Shown here: positions 7,508-15,233 of the stretch, one piece after another | Numbering within the stretch: the first letter of the stretch is position 1 | How the letters are laid out: every line of letters starts with the position of its first letter | Assembly (NCBI GenBank): GCA_964600685.1 | Contig: CAZRKU010000004.1 | Coordinates: 1-63,155, forward strand | DNA length: 63,155 bases | Direction of reading: 5' to 3' | Source of the DNA: TMP-24 sp964600685 | GTDB taxonomy: Bacteria; Pseudomonadota; Alphaproteobacteria; Rhodobacterales; Rhodobacteraceae | Program-made: the position numbers and the translations under genes | Notes under the pieces: model-generated | What the model saw: only the letters and a program-made list of their open reading frames with translations | What the model was told of the DNA's origin: nothing | The model's database searches: none

Positions 7508-8257
7508 ATGCCGCCACCCATCATCGCCCTCGACCGGCTGACCCAGCGTTTCGAGGACCGCACCGTCGTCGAGGCGCTGACCCTCTCGATCGCCGAGGGC
7601 GAAGTCTTCGGCTTTCTCGGCCACAACGGCGCGGGCAAGACCACGACGCTGAACATGCTGACCACACTGGCCCGCCCCGCCTCGGGCACCGCCACCATCG
7701 CCGGGGCCGACCTGGTGCGCGAGCCGGACGGCGTGCGCCGCAACATCGGCTTTGTCCCCGAGAATGTCCGGCTCTACGACACGCTGACGGCAGAGGAAAA
7801 CCTGATCTTCTTCGCCCGCCTGTCCGGCGTTCCCGCGCCGGCCCGGCGCGTGCACGAGGTGCTGGAGCTTCTGGACAGTCAGCCCTACGCCCGCCACCGC
7901 GTCGGCGGCTTCTCGAAGGGGATGCGCCAGCGCATCGGACTTGCGCAGGCCATCCTGCACAAGCCCCGGGTCCTGTTCCTTGACGAGCCGACCTCGGGCC
8001 TTGACCCGATGGGAATCCGCATGCTGCGCGACCTGATCACCCGGCTGAACCGTGAGTTCGGCATCACCATCTTCATGAACACCCACCTGATCAGCGAGAT
8101 CGCCAAGACCTGCACGTCCATCGCGGTGCTGAACCATGGCCGCCTGGTGTTCCATGACCGGATCGAGGCGGTGACCGCGCGCTACGGCGACGATGCCGCG
8201 CTGGAGGATCTGTACCTTTCGGTCACTCCGGACGCGATGCTGGCGGGGGCCGCATGA
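7508..8257 (+). CDS. ABC transporter ATP-binding protein (ABC-2 type)
   Basis: 249 aa with Walker A GHNGAGKTTT, Q-loop region (GFVPENVRLYDTLTA), signature FSKGMRQRIGLAQAI, Walker B RVLFLDEPTSGLD and the H-loop NTHLISE. The class resembles CcmA/NodI-like ATPases that pair with ABC-2 permeases for export. The stop overlaps the next start (ATGATG), but that permease gene is cut short after 59 codons, so this ATPase probably has no local partner. The start at 7508 is chosen because the protein then begins at the family's usual first strand. Confidence 0.9.
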   Translation: MPPPIIALDRLTQRFEDRTVVEALTLSIAEGEVFGFLGHNGAGKTTTLNMLTTLARPASGTATIAGADLVREPDGVRRNIGFVPENVRLYDTLTAEENLIFFARLSGVPAPARRVHEVLELLDSQPYARHRVGGFSKGMRQRIGLAQAILHKPRVLFLDEPTSGLDPMGIRMLRDLITRLNREFGITIFMNTHLISEIAKTCTSIAVLNHGRLVFHDRIEAVTARYGDDAALEDLYLSVTPDAMLAGAA

Positions 8258-8433
8258 TGTCGGCAAAACCCTCCCACATGGGCCTCATCGCCCGCCAGTC
8301 GCTGCGGTTGACCCTGCGCGAAGGCACCCGCGACCGCTTCATCCTGATCGTGACGCTGTTCCTGACACTTGGGGCCGTCGTTGCCCTGATCAGCGGCGCG
8401 ATTGCGTTGCGGACGGATGCGGCAAAGGGATGA
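8254..8433 (+). CDS. ABC-2 permease, truncated to its first 59 residues
   Basis: Starts inside the ATPase stop. The product MMSAKPSHMGLIARQSLRLT, then LREGTRDRFILIVTLFLTLG plus AVVALISGAIALRTD, is the cytoplasmic entry and first membrane helix typical of ABC-2 permeases (usually 240-550 aa). It ends at TGA 8431-8433. Downstream DNA leads to an unrelated PepSY gene, so the rest of the permease has been lost. Non-functional remnant by inference. Confidence 0.6.
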   Translation: MMSAKPSHMGLIARQSLRLTLREGTRDRFILIVTLFLTLGAVVALISGAIALRTDAAKG

Positions 8434-8467
8434 CAAACATTCAATCTTCGCGTCAGGCGATTGGCAG

Positions 8468-8482
8468 ATCTGGTCACCAGAT
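8468..8482. promoter_or_regulatory. Palindrome upstream of the PepSY gene
   Basis: ATCTGGT-C-ACCAGAT, a perfect 7-1-7 palindrome centred about 55 bp before the PepSY start at 8530. The TGGT-N-ACCA core resembles many repressor sites. Regulator unknown. Confidence 0.35.
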
Positions 8483-8529
8483 TGATGTCAGGGCAGCGAT
8501 GGTCGCTGCTGAGTCGAAAGGAAAGACAG

Positions 8530-9162
8530 ATGGAAACGAGACCCAAATCGCGCTTCGCCAGACTGATGCTGGCGACCCTCGCCGGCAGCCTGGCCTTGGG
8601 CGGGACGATCACCACGGTCGCGCGGGCCGAAACCAGCAGCAACGACGCGGCAGCCGTCCAGGCGTTCGGCGCTGCGAAGCTCACGCTCGCCGACGCGATC
8701 CGCACTGCGGAAACCGCGGGCCAGGGCATGGTCACCGGCGCCGAGTTCACGATCAAGGACGGCAAGCCGGTCTTCGACGTCACCACCCGGAACGGCCCTG
8801 CCAAAACCGACCACCTGATCGACCCGGCGACCGGCGCGATCCTGGCCAGCACGCCGGGCGTGGAAGATGCCAACGGCGACAGCGGTGCCGAGGGGACCTC
8901 GGAGCTTGCCATGCTCCAGACCGCCAAGGTGAGCTTGCTGCAGGCCATCACCACGGCCGAGGGCCAGGGCGGCAAGGCCCTTTCGGCCGAGTTCGGTCAG
9001 GAAGATGGCGCGCTCGCGATCCAGGTCGAGATCGCCGATGCCTCGGGCAAGACGGTCGATTTCAGGGTCGACGCGACGACCGGGCAGGTCATCGCCGCCA
9101 GCAGCGACGCCGGCGACGAGGATGGCGAGAATGGTGAAGGCAGCGAAGAACAGGAAGGCTGA
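8530..9162 (+). CDS. Exported PepSY protein with two PepSY-like repeats
   Basis: 210 aa with a signal peptide (about 1-34, ending ARA-ET). Two tandem PepSY-like repeats follow: about 45-100 (LTLADAIRTAETAGQGMVTG to DPATGAILAST) and about 120-185 (VSLLQAITTAEGQGGKALSA to DATTGQVIAAS). An acidic Asp/Glu/Gly tail closes it. The start at 8530 follows a GAAAGGAAAG ribosome site. Probably periplasmic; PepSY domains are thought to bind peptides or inhibit proteases. A strong hairpin follows the stop. Confidence 0.82.
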   Translation: METRPKSRFARLMLATLAGSLALGGTITTVARAETSSNDAAAVQAFGAAKLTLADAIRTAETAGQGMVTGAEFTIKDGKPVFDVTTRNGPAKTDHLIDPATGAILASTPGVEDANGDSGAEGTSELAMLQTAKVSLLQAITTAEGQGGKALSAEFGQEDGALAIQVEIADASGKTVDFRVDATTGQVIAASSDAGDEDGENGEGSEEQEG

Positions 9163-9177
9163 TCTTTACCCCTCCAC

Positions 9178-9207
9178 GGCCCGCCACTCCGGAATGGGTG
9201 GCGGGCC
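9178..9207 (+). terminator. Hairpin after the PepSY gene
   Basis: GGCCCGCCAC and GTGGCGGGCC form a perfect 10-bp stem around a 10-nt loop, starting 15 bp after the stop at 9162. No clean T-run follows, so it may act as a terminator or a 3'-end stabiliser. Confidence 0.6.
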
Positions 9208-9309
9208 AATTCGTCTGTCAGTCCTGAAATCGACCGGCTTGCATTTCTTCCACCCTGACCCAGGTGCCATTGATGCCGGAACAGACGACACTTCACGGTC
9301 TGGTCCTGA

Positions 9310-9522
9310 TCGGTCCCACATCGACCCTCCTGCTTTTCGGCCGGGCCACCCACCATTTGCTACCACACCTGGCTGTCCCCGATGGCCTTTGGCCCAGAGT
9401 TGGACGGATCGATCCTCGACGCCCTGATGCGGCTCGGGTCGGCGACCATGCAAGGCCCGGAATCGAAGGTCTGCTGGAAAGTGGTGGATCTGCGCACGCC
9501 AGAATCTGCAGCCGGTGACTGA
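9310..9522 (+). pseudogene. Possible 3' remnant of an unidentified gene
   Basis: An open frame without a usable start, between a TGA at 9307 and a TGA at 9520, reads CYHTWLSPMAFGPELDGSIL followed by DALMRLGSATMQGPESKVCW. By hand count, third positions are mostly G or C, as in genes of this genome, and the translation is protein-like. No family recognised. It may be the tail of a deleted gene or chance. Confidence 0.25.
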
Positions 9523-9597
9523 TCGATTATCCGCCTGGCGTTGCAAGAGCTTCAGATCACGAACATGGTCCACTGCTAGCGGACGGACGAGGGACAG

Positions 9598-10518
9598 ATG
9601 GCGGCAAGACAGTCGGTGAACGAATTTCAGGCTCGAACCAGCGCTGCAATCGGATTTTGGCCGCGCCTGCGCACCGCCGGCCCGTATCTGCTGGCGCTTG
9701 GTCTTTTTGCTCTCGGCCTATATGCGCTCTACCGTCTGCTTGCGCCGGTCAATTTCACCGATATCGCAGGACAGATCCGGATGACGCCCCGGTCGAGCAT
9801 GGCGCTTGCCGGACTCGCGACGCTCGGCGGATACCTTTCGCTCGCGGGTTATGACTGGTCGGCGCTGCGCTACATCGGCAAGCCGCTTCCGATCCCGGTC
9901 GTGCTGACCGGCGGGCTGATGGCCTATGCCTTCGGCAACACCATCGGCCTGTCGGCCCTGTCCGGGGGCGCTGTCCGCTGGCGGGTCTATTCCGGCCTGG
10001 GGCTCGACGGCTATGATGTCGCCGCCATCTCGACCTTTGCTGCCGTCTCGTTCGGCGTCGCGGCGACAATCGTGGGGCTTGGGGCGCTGGCGATCCATCC
10101 CGGCGCGCTGGCTTCGATCCTGCCGTTTCCGGCACCGACCGTCCGTGTCGCCGCATTTGCGCTGATCCTCGTGCAGGTGCTGCCGCTGATCCGGGCCTCG
10201 GCCACGGGGCGCAGCCTGCGCGTCGGGCGCTTCACGCTTCATGCGCCGTCGCTGCCGATCCTCGGCGGGCAGATCCTGTTCAGCCTGGGCGACATCGGCT
10301 TTTCGGCACTCACCCTGTATCTGTTCATTCCCGCCACCGACCTGGGTTTTTTCACCTTCCTCGCCGTCTTTGCCGCGGCGACCATGGCCGGAATCCTCAG
10401 CCATGTTCCCGGCGGGATCGGCGTGTTCGAAACCGTCGTCATCGCGGCTATGCCCGCTGGCACGCCGGTCGACAAGGTGGTGGCGGCGCTGCTGCTGTAT
10501 CGGTTGGCGCGGCGCTGA
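9598..10518 (+). CDS. mprF: MprF-like flippase, N-terminal part of a broken mprF gene
   Basis: 306 aa, about eight membrane helices: the lysyl-phosphatidylglycerol flippase (UPF0104) half of MprF. Landmarks are FGNTIGLSALSGGAVRWRVY and ILSHVPGGIGVFETVVIAAM. MprF makes and flips aminoacylated phosphatidylglycerol, giving resistance to cationic peptides. The normal protein (about 850 aa) continues past LLLYRL with more helices; here the frame runs into ARR and stops. The rest of the gene resumes in another frame from about 10503, lacking roughly 100-150 residues. The flippase domain is nearly complete, so residual function cannot be excluded. Confidence 0.82.
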   Translation: MAARQSVNEFQARTSAAIGFWPRLRTAGPYLLALGLFALGLYALYRLLAPVNFTDIAGQIRMTPRSSMALAGLATLGGYLSLAGYDWSALRYIGKPLPIPVVLTGGLMAYAFGNTIGLSALSGGAVRWRVYSGLGLDGYDVAAISTFAAVSFGVAATIVGLGALAIHPGALASILPFPAPTVRVAAFALILVQVLPLIRASATGRSLRVGRFTLHAPSLPILGGQILFSLGDIGFSALTLYLFIPATDLGFFTFLAVFAAATMAGILSHVPGGIGVFETVVIAAMPAGTPVDKVVAALLLYRLARR

Positions 10519-10589
10519 TCCTTCTGTCGCTCGGCATCCTGCGACGCGGCGCGGGGGCGTTCTGGCTGACGGTCGCGGCCTTCGGCTTC

Positions 10590-11759
10590 GTGCTGTTCTT
10601 CGCCCACAAGGGCACGCCTTACGCGCACGAACTCTGGTGGCAGTTCGCCGTCGATCAGCGCGCACCCCGCGCCTTGCGCGCCGGGCTTGTGGCCAGCCTG
10701 ATCATCGGGCTTGCGGCGCTGTGGCGGCTGTTGCGGGCACCCGTTGTCCGGACCGGTTTGCCGGACCCGACGGACATCGCCCGGGCCGCAGCCGTCATCG
10801 CCACCGCTGACAATCCCGACGCGGGCTTTGCCCTGACCGGGGACAAGGCGCTGGTCTTCTCGGACGACGGGCGCGCCTTTGTCATGTTCGGCATCTCGGG
10901 CCGGTCGTGGCTGGCTTATGGCGGGCCGGTCGGCCCTCGGGATGCGGGCGAGGATGCCGCCTTCGCCTGCGTCGATGCCGCACGCCGCTCCGGCGCCCGC
11001 CCGGTGTTCTACGAAGTGAATGCCGCGGATGTGCCCCTGATGCTCGACCTTGGCCTTGCACTGCACAAGATGGGCGAGGAAGCAGAGGTCGATCTTTCCC
11101 GGTTCTCGCTCGAAGGCCCGGATCGCAAGAAGTTGCGTTCTGCCCACGCGCGCGCGGCCCGGGATGGCCTGACGCTGGAGATCTCCCCGCCCCCTCACGC
11201 AGAGGACCTGATCGCCGACCTGCGCCGTATCTCGGACGATTGGCTTGCTGCCAAAAACACGAGCGAGAAGAGTTTTTCCGTCGGTCGCTTCGACCCCGTC
11301 TGGCTGGACCGCTGGCCTCTGGCGCTGGTGCGACAAGACGGGCGGACGGTCGCGTTCGCCAATGTCCTCTCATCCGGCAACGGGAAGGCGGCTACAGTCG
11401 ATCTGATGCGGCACACGGGCGACGCCCCGCCGGGAGCGATGGAGTTCCTGTTCACCGAGTTCATGCTGCGGCTCAGGGCCGAGGGTTGCGCGGCCTTTTC
11501 CCTCGGGATGGCACCGCTTTCAGGGCTGGCACCGGAGCGCAGCCATCGGCTCTGGGACCGGTTCGGCGCGCTGATCTATCGCCATGGCGGACACTTCTAC
11601 AACTTCGAGGGGCTTCGCGCCTTCAAGGACAAGTTCGACCCGGACTGGCGCCCGCGCTATCTTGCGGCACCCTCCGCCCTTCCTCCCCTGCTGCCGCTCG
11701 CAGATGCGGCCAGGCTGATCAATGGCGGCAAGGTCCGGACCCCGGCAACGCAGGGATGA
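10590..11759 (+). CDS. mprF: MprF-like phosphatidylglycerol lysyltransferase domain, C-terminal part of the broken gene
   Basis: The frame is open from about 10500 (VGAALILLSLGILRRGAGAF). The first conventional start is GTG at 10590, giving 389 aa: two membrane helices (HELWWQFA is the conserved MprF motif), then the DUF2156 GNAT-fold synthase domain. Landmarks are FGISGRSWLAYGGPVG, RFSLEGPDRKKLRSAHARA, ISDDWLAAKNTSEKSFSVGR and a C-terminal GHFYNFEGLRAFKDKFDP. It would transfer lysine or alanine from tRNA to phosphatidylglycerol. No ribosome site is evident before 10590. Whether the detached domain is translated is unknown; a frame-disrupting deletion separates it from the flippase half. Confidence 0.75.
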   Translation: MLFFAHKGTPYAHELWWQFAVDQRAPRALRAGLVASLIIGLAALWRLLRAPVVRTGLPDPTDIARAAAVIATADNPDAGFALTGDKALVFSDDGRAFVMFGISGRSWLAYGGPVGPRDAGEDAAFACVDAARRSGARPVFYEVNAADVPLMLDLGLALHKMGEEAEVDLSRFSLEGPDRKKLRSAHARAARDGLTLEISPPPHAEDLIADLRRISDDWLAAKNTSEKSFSVGRFDPVWLDRWPLALVRQDGRTVAFANVLSSGNGKAATVDLMRHTGDAPPGAMEFLFTEFMLRLRAEGCAAFSLGMAPLSGLAPERSHRLWDRFGALIYRHGGHFYNFEGLRAFKDKFDPDWRPRYLAAPSALPPLLPLADAARLINGGKVRTPATQG

Positions 11760-11780
11760 CCCGACGTGGCGGCCCGTATT

Positions 11781-11993
11781 TCACATTGGACAAACCGTGT
11801 CGGACCGTCGCTCATGATCCCAAGTCCAGTTGCGCCTTTTGCCGACCGCCCGGACGCAGGTCTTGACTTCGCCTTCAACTGGCCCGGACATCTCCGCCAC
11901 CAAGGCCGATGCGACCGCCTCACAAAGCTCAACGGTCTTGAGGCTCAGGGTGTAAGAATCGAATGGCTCTGCAGGCGCGCCGTTTACAGCCCA
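11781..11993 (-). pseudogene. Possible remnant of an unidentified gene
   Basis: Minus-strand open frame of 70 codons between stops, reading EPFDSYTLSLKTVELCEAVA then SALVAEMSGPVEGEVKTCVR. It looks like a compact alpha-helical protein but has no start codon near its 5' end and matches no family I know. Low confidence. Confidence 0.22.
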
Positions 11994-12206
11994 TTACCGC
12001 AAACACCGGCGTCCGGGGCATCAAAGGCGCCCGGTCTTTCTGGCAGCTATCGACGCCATTTAAGTTGCGCCAGAATCGGTGTCCATCGTGATGGCAAGGC
12101 CACACCAACGTGTGACCGAGAAAGATTGCATCATTGTCATGGTGGCGAAAGCTGCCTGACAGCCTTGCCCCCCATGTTCTTGTCATCGAAACAAGAGGAA
12201 CCGAAA
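11994..12206. other. Intergenic, no supported gene
   Basis: Together with the possible remnant at 11781-11993 this fills the gap between mprF and a small membrane protein. It presumably holds the promoter for the gene at 12207. No clear repeat seen. Confidence 0.4.
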
Positions 12207-12437
12207 ATGTTCGAGAAGGTACGAATGTTCGCGGCCCGGGCGCTGTTCGCGCTCGTCGTCGCCACGAGCCTGGGGCTCGGCCTTTTGATCGCGGGCGTCG
12301 CCGCTGTCCTGGGGATTCTGATGGTCGCTGCATTCCATATCGCGATGATCGGAGCGGGCCGGCAAGCGCGGAAGGGGTCGGTGGATCAAGAACCCTCGCG
12401 GCCCGCAGAACCCGATCCGGTCGCGCAGCCCGCCTGA
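12207..12437 (+). CDS. Small single-span membrane protein
   Basis: 76 aa: a short basic N-terminus (MFEKVRMFAARA), one long hydrophobic segment (about 13-47) and a polar Pro/Glu-rich tail. AGAGGA precedes the ATG at a suitable distance. No family recognised. A hairpin follows, and an OmpR-type two-component system begins 100 bp downstream, so it may be part of the same regulon. Confidence 0.6.
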   Translation: MFEKVRMFAARALFALVVATSLGLGLLIAGVAAVLGILMVAAFHIAMIGAGRQARKGSVDQEPSRPAEPDPVAQPA

Positions 12438-12443
12438 CGGAAT

Positions 12444-12466
12444 CTGCACCGTGCTGCGCGGTGCAG
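12444..12466 (+). terminator. Hairpin after the small membrane protein gene
   Basis: CTGCACCG and CGGTGCAG pair over 8 bp around a 7-nt loop, starting 7 bp after the stop at 12437. No T-run follows. Confidence 0.45.
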
Positions 12467-12536
12467 GTTTCGCCATCCGAGCATTTGGCCTATGCGGAAA
12501 GATATCACGTTTTTAATGTCCCATTGGTCCATCACC

Positions 12537-13208
12537 ATGAAGCTCCTGCTGATCGAAGACGACACGACCATCGCCGATTATGTCCTCGGCGGCCTGCGGC
12601 AGGAGGGGCATGTCGTGGACCACGTGACCGACGGGCGCGAGGCCATGGCGCAGGCGATGGCGGGCGCCTACGACGTGATGATCGTGGACCGCATGTTGCC
12701 CGGCCTCGACGGGTTGTCGCTGGTGCGGGCGCTCAGGGCCGCGAAGGTGATGACCCCGGCCATCTTCCTCACCGCCCTTGGCGGCGTGGATGACCGGATC
12801 GAAGGGTTGCAGGCCGGGGGCGACGACTACCTGGTGAAACCCTTCGCCTTTGGCGAATTGTCGGCGCGGATCGGGGCCCTCGCCCGTCGCCCGGTGCAGC
12901 AGGCAACCGAAACCGTCTTGTCGGCGGGCGACCTGCGCATGGACCTGATCCGCCGCAGCGTCACGCGCGGCGGCGTGCAGGTCGACCTGTTGCCACGGGA
13001 GTTCGCCCTTCTGGAACACCTCATGCGGCGGAAAGGCCGCGTCCAGACCCGGACAATGCTGCTGGAGGCGGTCTGGGACATCAGTTTCGACCCGCAGACC
13101 AACGTCGTCGAAACCCACGTCTCGCGTCTGCGCGCCAAGGTCGACCGCCCGTTCGACCGCGAGCTGATCCGCACCGTGCGCGGTGCGGGCTACAAGATCG
13201 ATGGCTGA
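12537..13208 (+). CDS. OmpR/PhoB-family response regulator
   Basis: 223 aa. The receiver domain (1-115) has the acidic pair E7-D8-D9, phosphoacceptor D51 in VMIVDRMLPGLDG, T79 and K101 in DYLVKPF. A winged-helix DNA-binding domain (about 125-222) ends VRGAGYKIDG. The class resembles QseB/CopR/TctD-type regulators. The start at 12537 places the conserved MKLLLIEDD at the N-terminus; an in-frame ATG at 12492 would add 15 residues. It overlaps the kinase gene by 8 bp. Its targets are unknown; the TTACA-N4-TGTAA boxes are candidates. Confidence 0.92.
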   Translation: MKLLLIEDDTTIADYVLGGLRQEGHVVDHVTDGREAMAQAMAGAYDVMIVDRMLPGLDGLSLVRALRAAKVMTPAIFLTALGGVDDRIEGLQAGGDDYLVKPFAFGELSARIGALARRPVQQATETVLSAGDLRMDLIRRSVTRGGVQVDLLPREFALLEHLMRRKGRVQTRTMLLEAVWDISFDPQTNVVETHVSRLRAKVDRPFDRELIRTVRGAGYKIDG

Positions 13209-14583
13209 CCCGATGGCACTGCGGGCGCCCGAACTTCTCCGATCAACGCCGGTCCGGCAGGCGCTTGGCGTCGTGGCGCTGATGGCGGTCATCAGCGTCA
13301 GCACCACCGGGATTGCCTATCTGCGGATCCGCGAAGGTCTGCAAGAGTCGATCCTCGCCTCGCTCGACCAGTCGGCGGCAAGCTTTTCGACTGCCCGGAC
13401 GACGGAGGATCTGCGTCGGCAGGTCACGGCCGAAGCGGCGGTGGCCGATCCTGAACTGCGGGTTATCGTGCTGATCCCGGCGGATGGTTCCATGGTCGGC
13501 AACGCGATCGCCCGTCTGGGAAGCGGACCGCCCGACCTGCGCCCGGCGAGCGCAGACCGCCCGTTGTCGGACTACGGATACGAAATCCGGGTGATTGCGG
13601 ATGAACGAGGCACGCTCATCCTAGGCGAAAGCCGCGAAGGCATCGACGAGTTGGGCGAGGTCTTTGCGTTTCTGATCGGGCTCAGTCTCTTGCCGACGCT
13701 GATCCTGTCGCTTGCTGCGGCACTGCTGATCGCGGCGCGCAGCGCCCGGCGTGTGGTCCGGATCGAAGAGACGCTCGCCCGGCTGACCAGGGGCGACCTG
13801 CAGGCTCGCGTGGCTGAACATCCGTTGCGACATGATGATCTTTCGCGCATCGCGGGCGGGCTCGACCGCATGGCGCAGGCGCAGGAACAGTCGGTCGCGG
13901 CGCTGAAACAAGTGTCCGCAGACATTGCACATGACCTGAAAACACCGGTCCAGCGCATCGCCGTGCTCATGGCGGACCTACGGGATCGCGCCGTGGAAGG
14001 GTCACCCGAAGCCGACCTGGCCGAGCGTGCCCTGGCCGAGGCCGACCGGGCGGTAGCCGTGTTCCAGTCACTCTTGCAGATCGCGCAGATCGAGGGTGGC
14101 AGTCCGAAGGCGCGGTTCCGCACGGTGGATCTGTCCGCCATCGTCGCGACCTTTGCCGACATCTACGGACCGGCTGCGGAAGACAGCGGCCACACCCTGA
14201 AAGTCGACATGCCGTCGCAGCAGCCGGTTTCGGTTCGCGGCGACAAGGACCTGCTCGGGCAGGTTGTGGCGAACCTGATCGAGAACGGCCTGCGCCACAC
14301 ACCTGAAGGGACGACGATTTGCCTGTCACTGCGGCCGAGCGCCGGCGTTGTGACCCTGTCGGTCACTGACAACGGCCCAGGTGTGCCCGAAGCCGAGCGC
14401 GCCCTCGTCCTGCGCAGGCTCTATCGCCTCGAGCGCAGCCGGACCACGCCAGGAAACGGGCTGGGCCTTGCGCTCGTCGCAGCTGTCGCCGACCTGCACG
14501 ACGCCGGAATGGAGCTTTCCGACAACGCGCCCGGGCTGGCCGTGACCCTCACCTTCGCAACAAGCACGTCACCGCCGATCTAG
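13201..14583 (+). CDS. Sensor histidine kinase of the OmpR-type pair
   Basis: 460 aa. TM1 is at about 21-41, a periplasmic sensor of about 110 residues follows, TM2 is at about 156-178, then HAMP. HisKA carries H244 in SADIAHDLKTPVQR. The ATPase domain has an N box (N358/N362 in VANLIENGLRHTPEG), G1 box DNGPGVP and G2 box GNGLGLAL. It should autophosphorylate and signal to the regulator encoded just upstream, whose stop lies inside this gene's start (8-bp overlap). The ligand cannot be inferred. Its TAG stop overlaps the stop of the convergent gene at 14580. Confidence 0.93.
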   Translation: MADPMALRAPELLRSTPVRQALGVVALMAVISVSTTGIAYLRIREGLQESILASLDQSAASFSTARTTEDLRRQVTAEAAVADPELRVIVLIPADGSMVGNAIARLGSGPPDLRPASADRPLSDYGYEIRVIADERGTLILGESREGIDELGEVFAFLIGLSLLPTLILSLAAALLIAARSARRVVRIEETLARLTRGDLQARVAEHPLRHDDLSRIAGGLDRMAQAQEQSVAALKQVSADIAHDLKTPVQRIAVLMADLRDRAVEGSPEADLAERALAEADRAVAVFQSLLQIAQIEGGSPKARFRTVDLSAIVATFADIYGPAAEDSGHTLKVDMPSQQPVSVRGDKDLLGQVVANLIENGLRHTPEGTTICLSLRPSAGVVTLSVTDNGPGVPEAERALVLRRLYRLERSRTTPGNGLGLALVAAVADLHDAGMELSDNAPGLAVTLTFATSTSPPI

Positions 14584-14795
14584 AACAGTATTTCTCCAAC
14601 AGGTCCCGACAGGATCACCTGTTCGGTGCGCCACGCCGGCTCCAGCCGGACCCCATATCGGCTTGAAATCTCGACCATCGCATCCCGGAAAGCGTCGCAA
14701 TTGAACTTGTGGTCGGCTCCCGGGTAGAATCTCTCGCCCGCCTCTTCTGCGATGCTCTGTAGGTCCCGGCCCCTGGTGTCGATCGAGAAGGCCAT
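14580..14795 (-). CDS. Small conserved-looking hypothetical protein
   Basis: 71 aa from ATG 14795: MAFSIDTRGRDLQSIAEEAG, GERFYPGADHKFNCDAFRDA, ending VILSGPVGEILF. Codon use is normal for this genome. Its stop (14582-14580) overlaps the stop of the histidine kinase on the other strand. An in-frame ATG at 14879 would add 28 residues, but that stretch overlaps an 11-bp-period repeat found elsewhere only upstream of a start codon, so 14795 is preferred. No family recognised. Confidence 0.45.
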   Translation of the reverse strand: MAFSIDTRGRDLQSIAEEAGERFYPGADHKFNCDAFRDAMVEISSRYGVRLEPAWRTEQVILSGPVGEILF

Positions 14796-14817
14796 CAGAC
14801 GATGCGTCGTATTGCGT

Positions 14818-14850
14818 TTGCCATACGCATGCCCTGCGTTTGGCGCGTGG
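14818..14850 (-). repeat. Three 11-bp tandem units, copy A
   Basis: Consecutive units TTGCCATACGC, ATGCCCTGCGT and TTGGCGCGTGG, the first two closely matching the units at 24737-24769. It lies 23-55 bp upstream of the minus-strand ATG at 14795. The period is near one helical turn of DNA. Confidence 0.5.
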
Positions 14851-15233
14851 CCCAAAGACTGCCCGAGTGCGCGGCCCATCAACGATTGGTCGCCGTCACC
14901 GCAACACTGCCTTCCTGAACGACCGCGCCGCCGGTTCCGCACCATCTTCCGGATCGAAGCAAGGCCCGCGGCGCCCACCACTCCCGCGCCTTTGCCACCA
15001 GCGCCCCCACGAGCGGCCGGGTGAACCGCCCGAATCCCATTGGCTCGCCCGTCAACGCGCAGCAATGCCAACGTGGATCGCGCGGCGGCCTGTTCATTGA
15101 TCACGTCCGCGCATCGATCCGGCCCGCACGGGCAGACCATGCAACGCCCGCACCCGGATCGCAGTGCAGCCCGCGACTTTCCCTTGCCAGTGGGAAACAG
15201 CCCCGGCAAGAAGGGCGGGATCGGACCCGCCAG
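14851..15233. other. Intergenic, no supported gene
   Basis: About 380 bp upstream of the GT4 gene. Short minus-strand frames are protein-like in places (for example GEPMGFGRFTRPLVGALVAK at about 15030), which could be an old remnant, but nothing can be named. It should contain the GT4 promoter. Confidence 0.35.
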
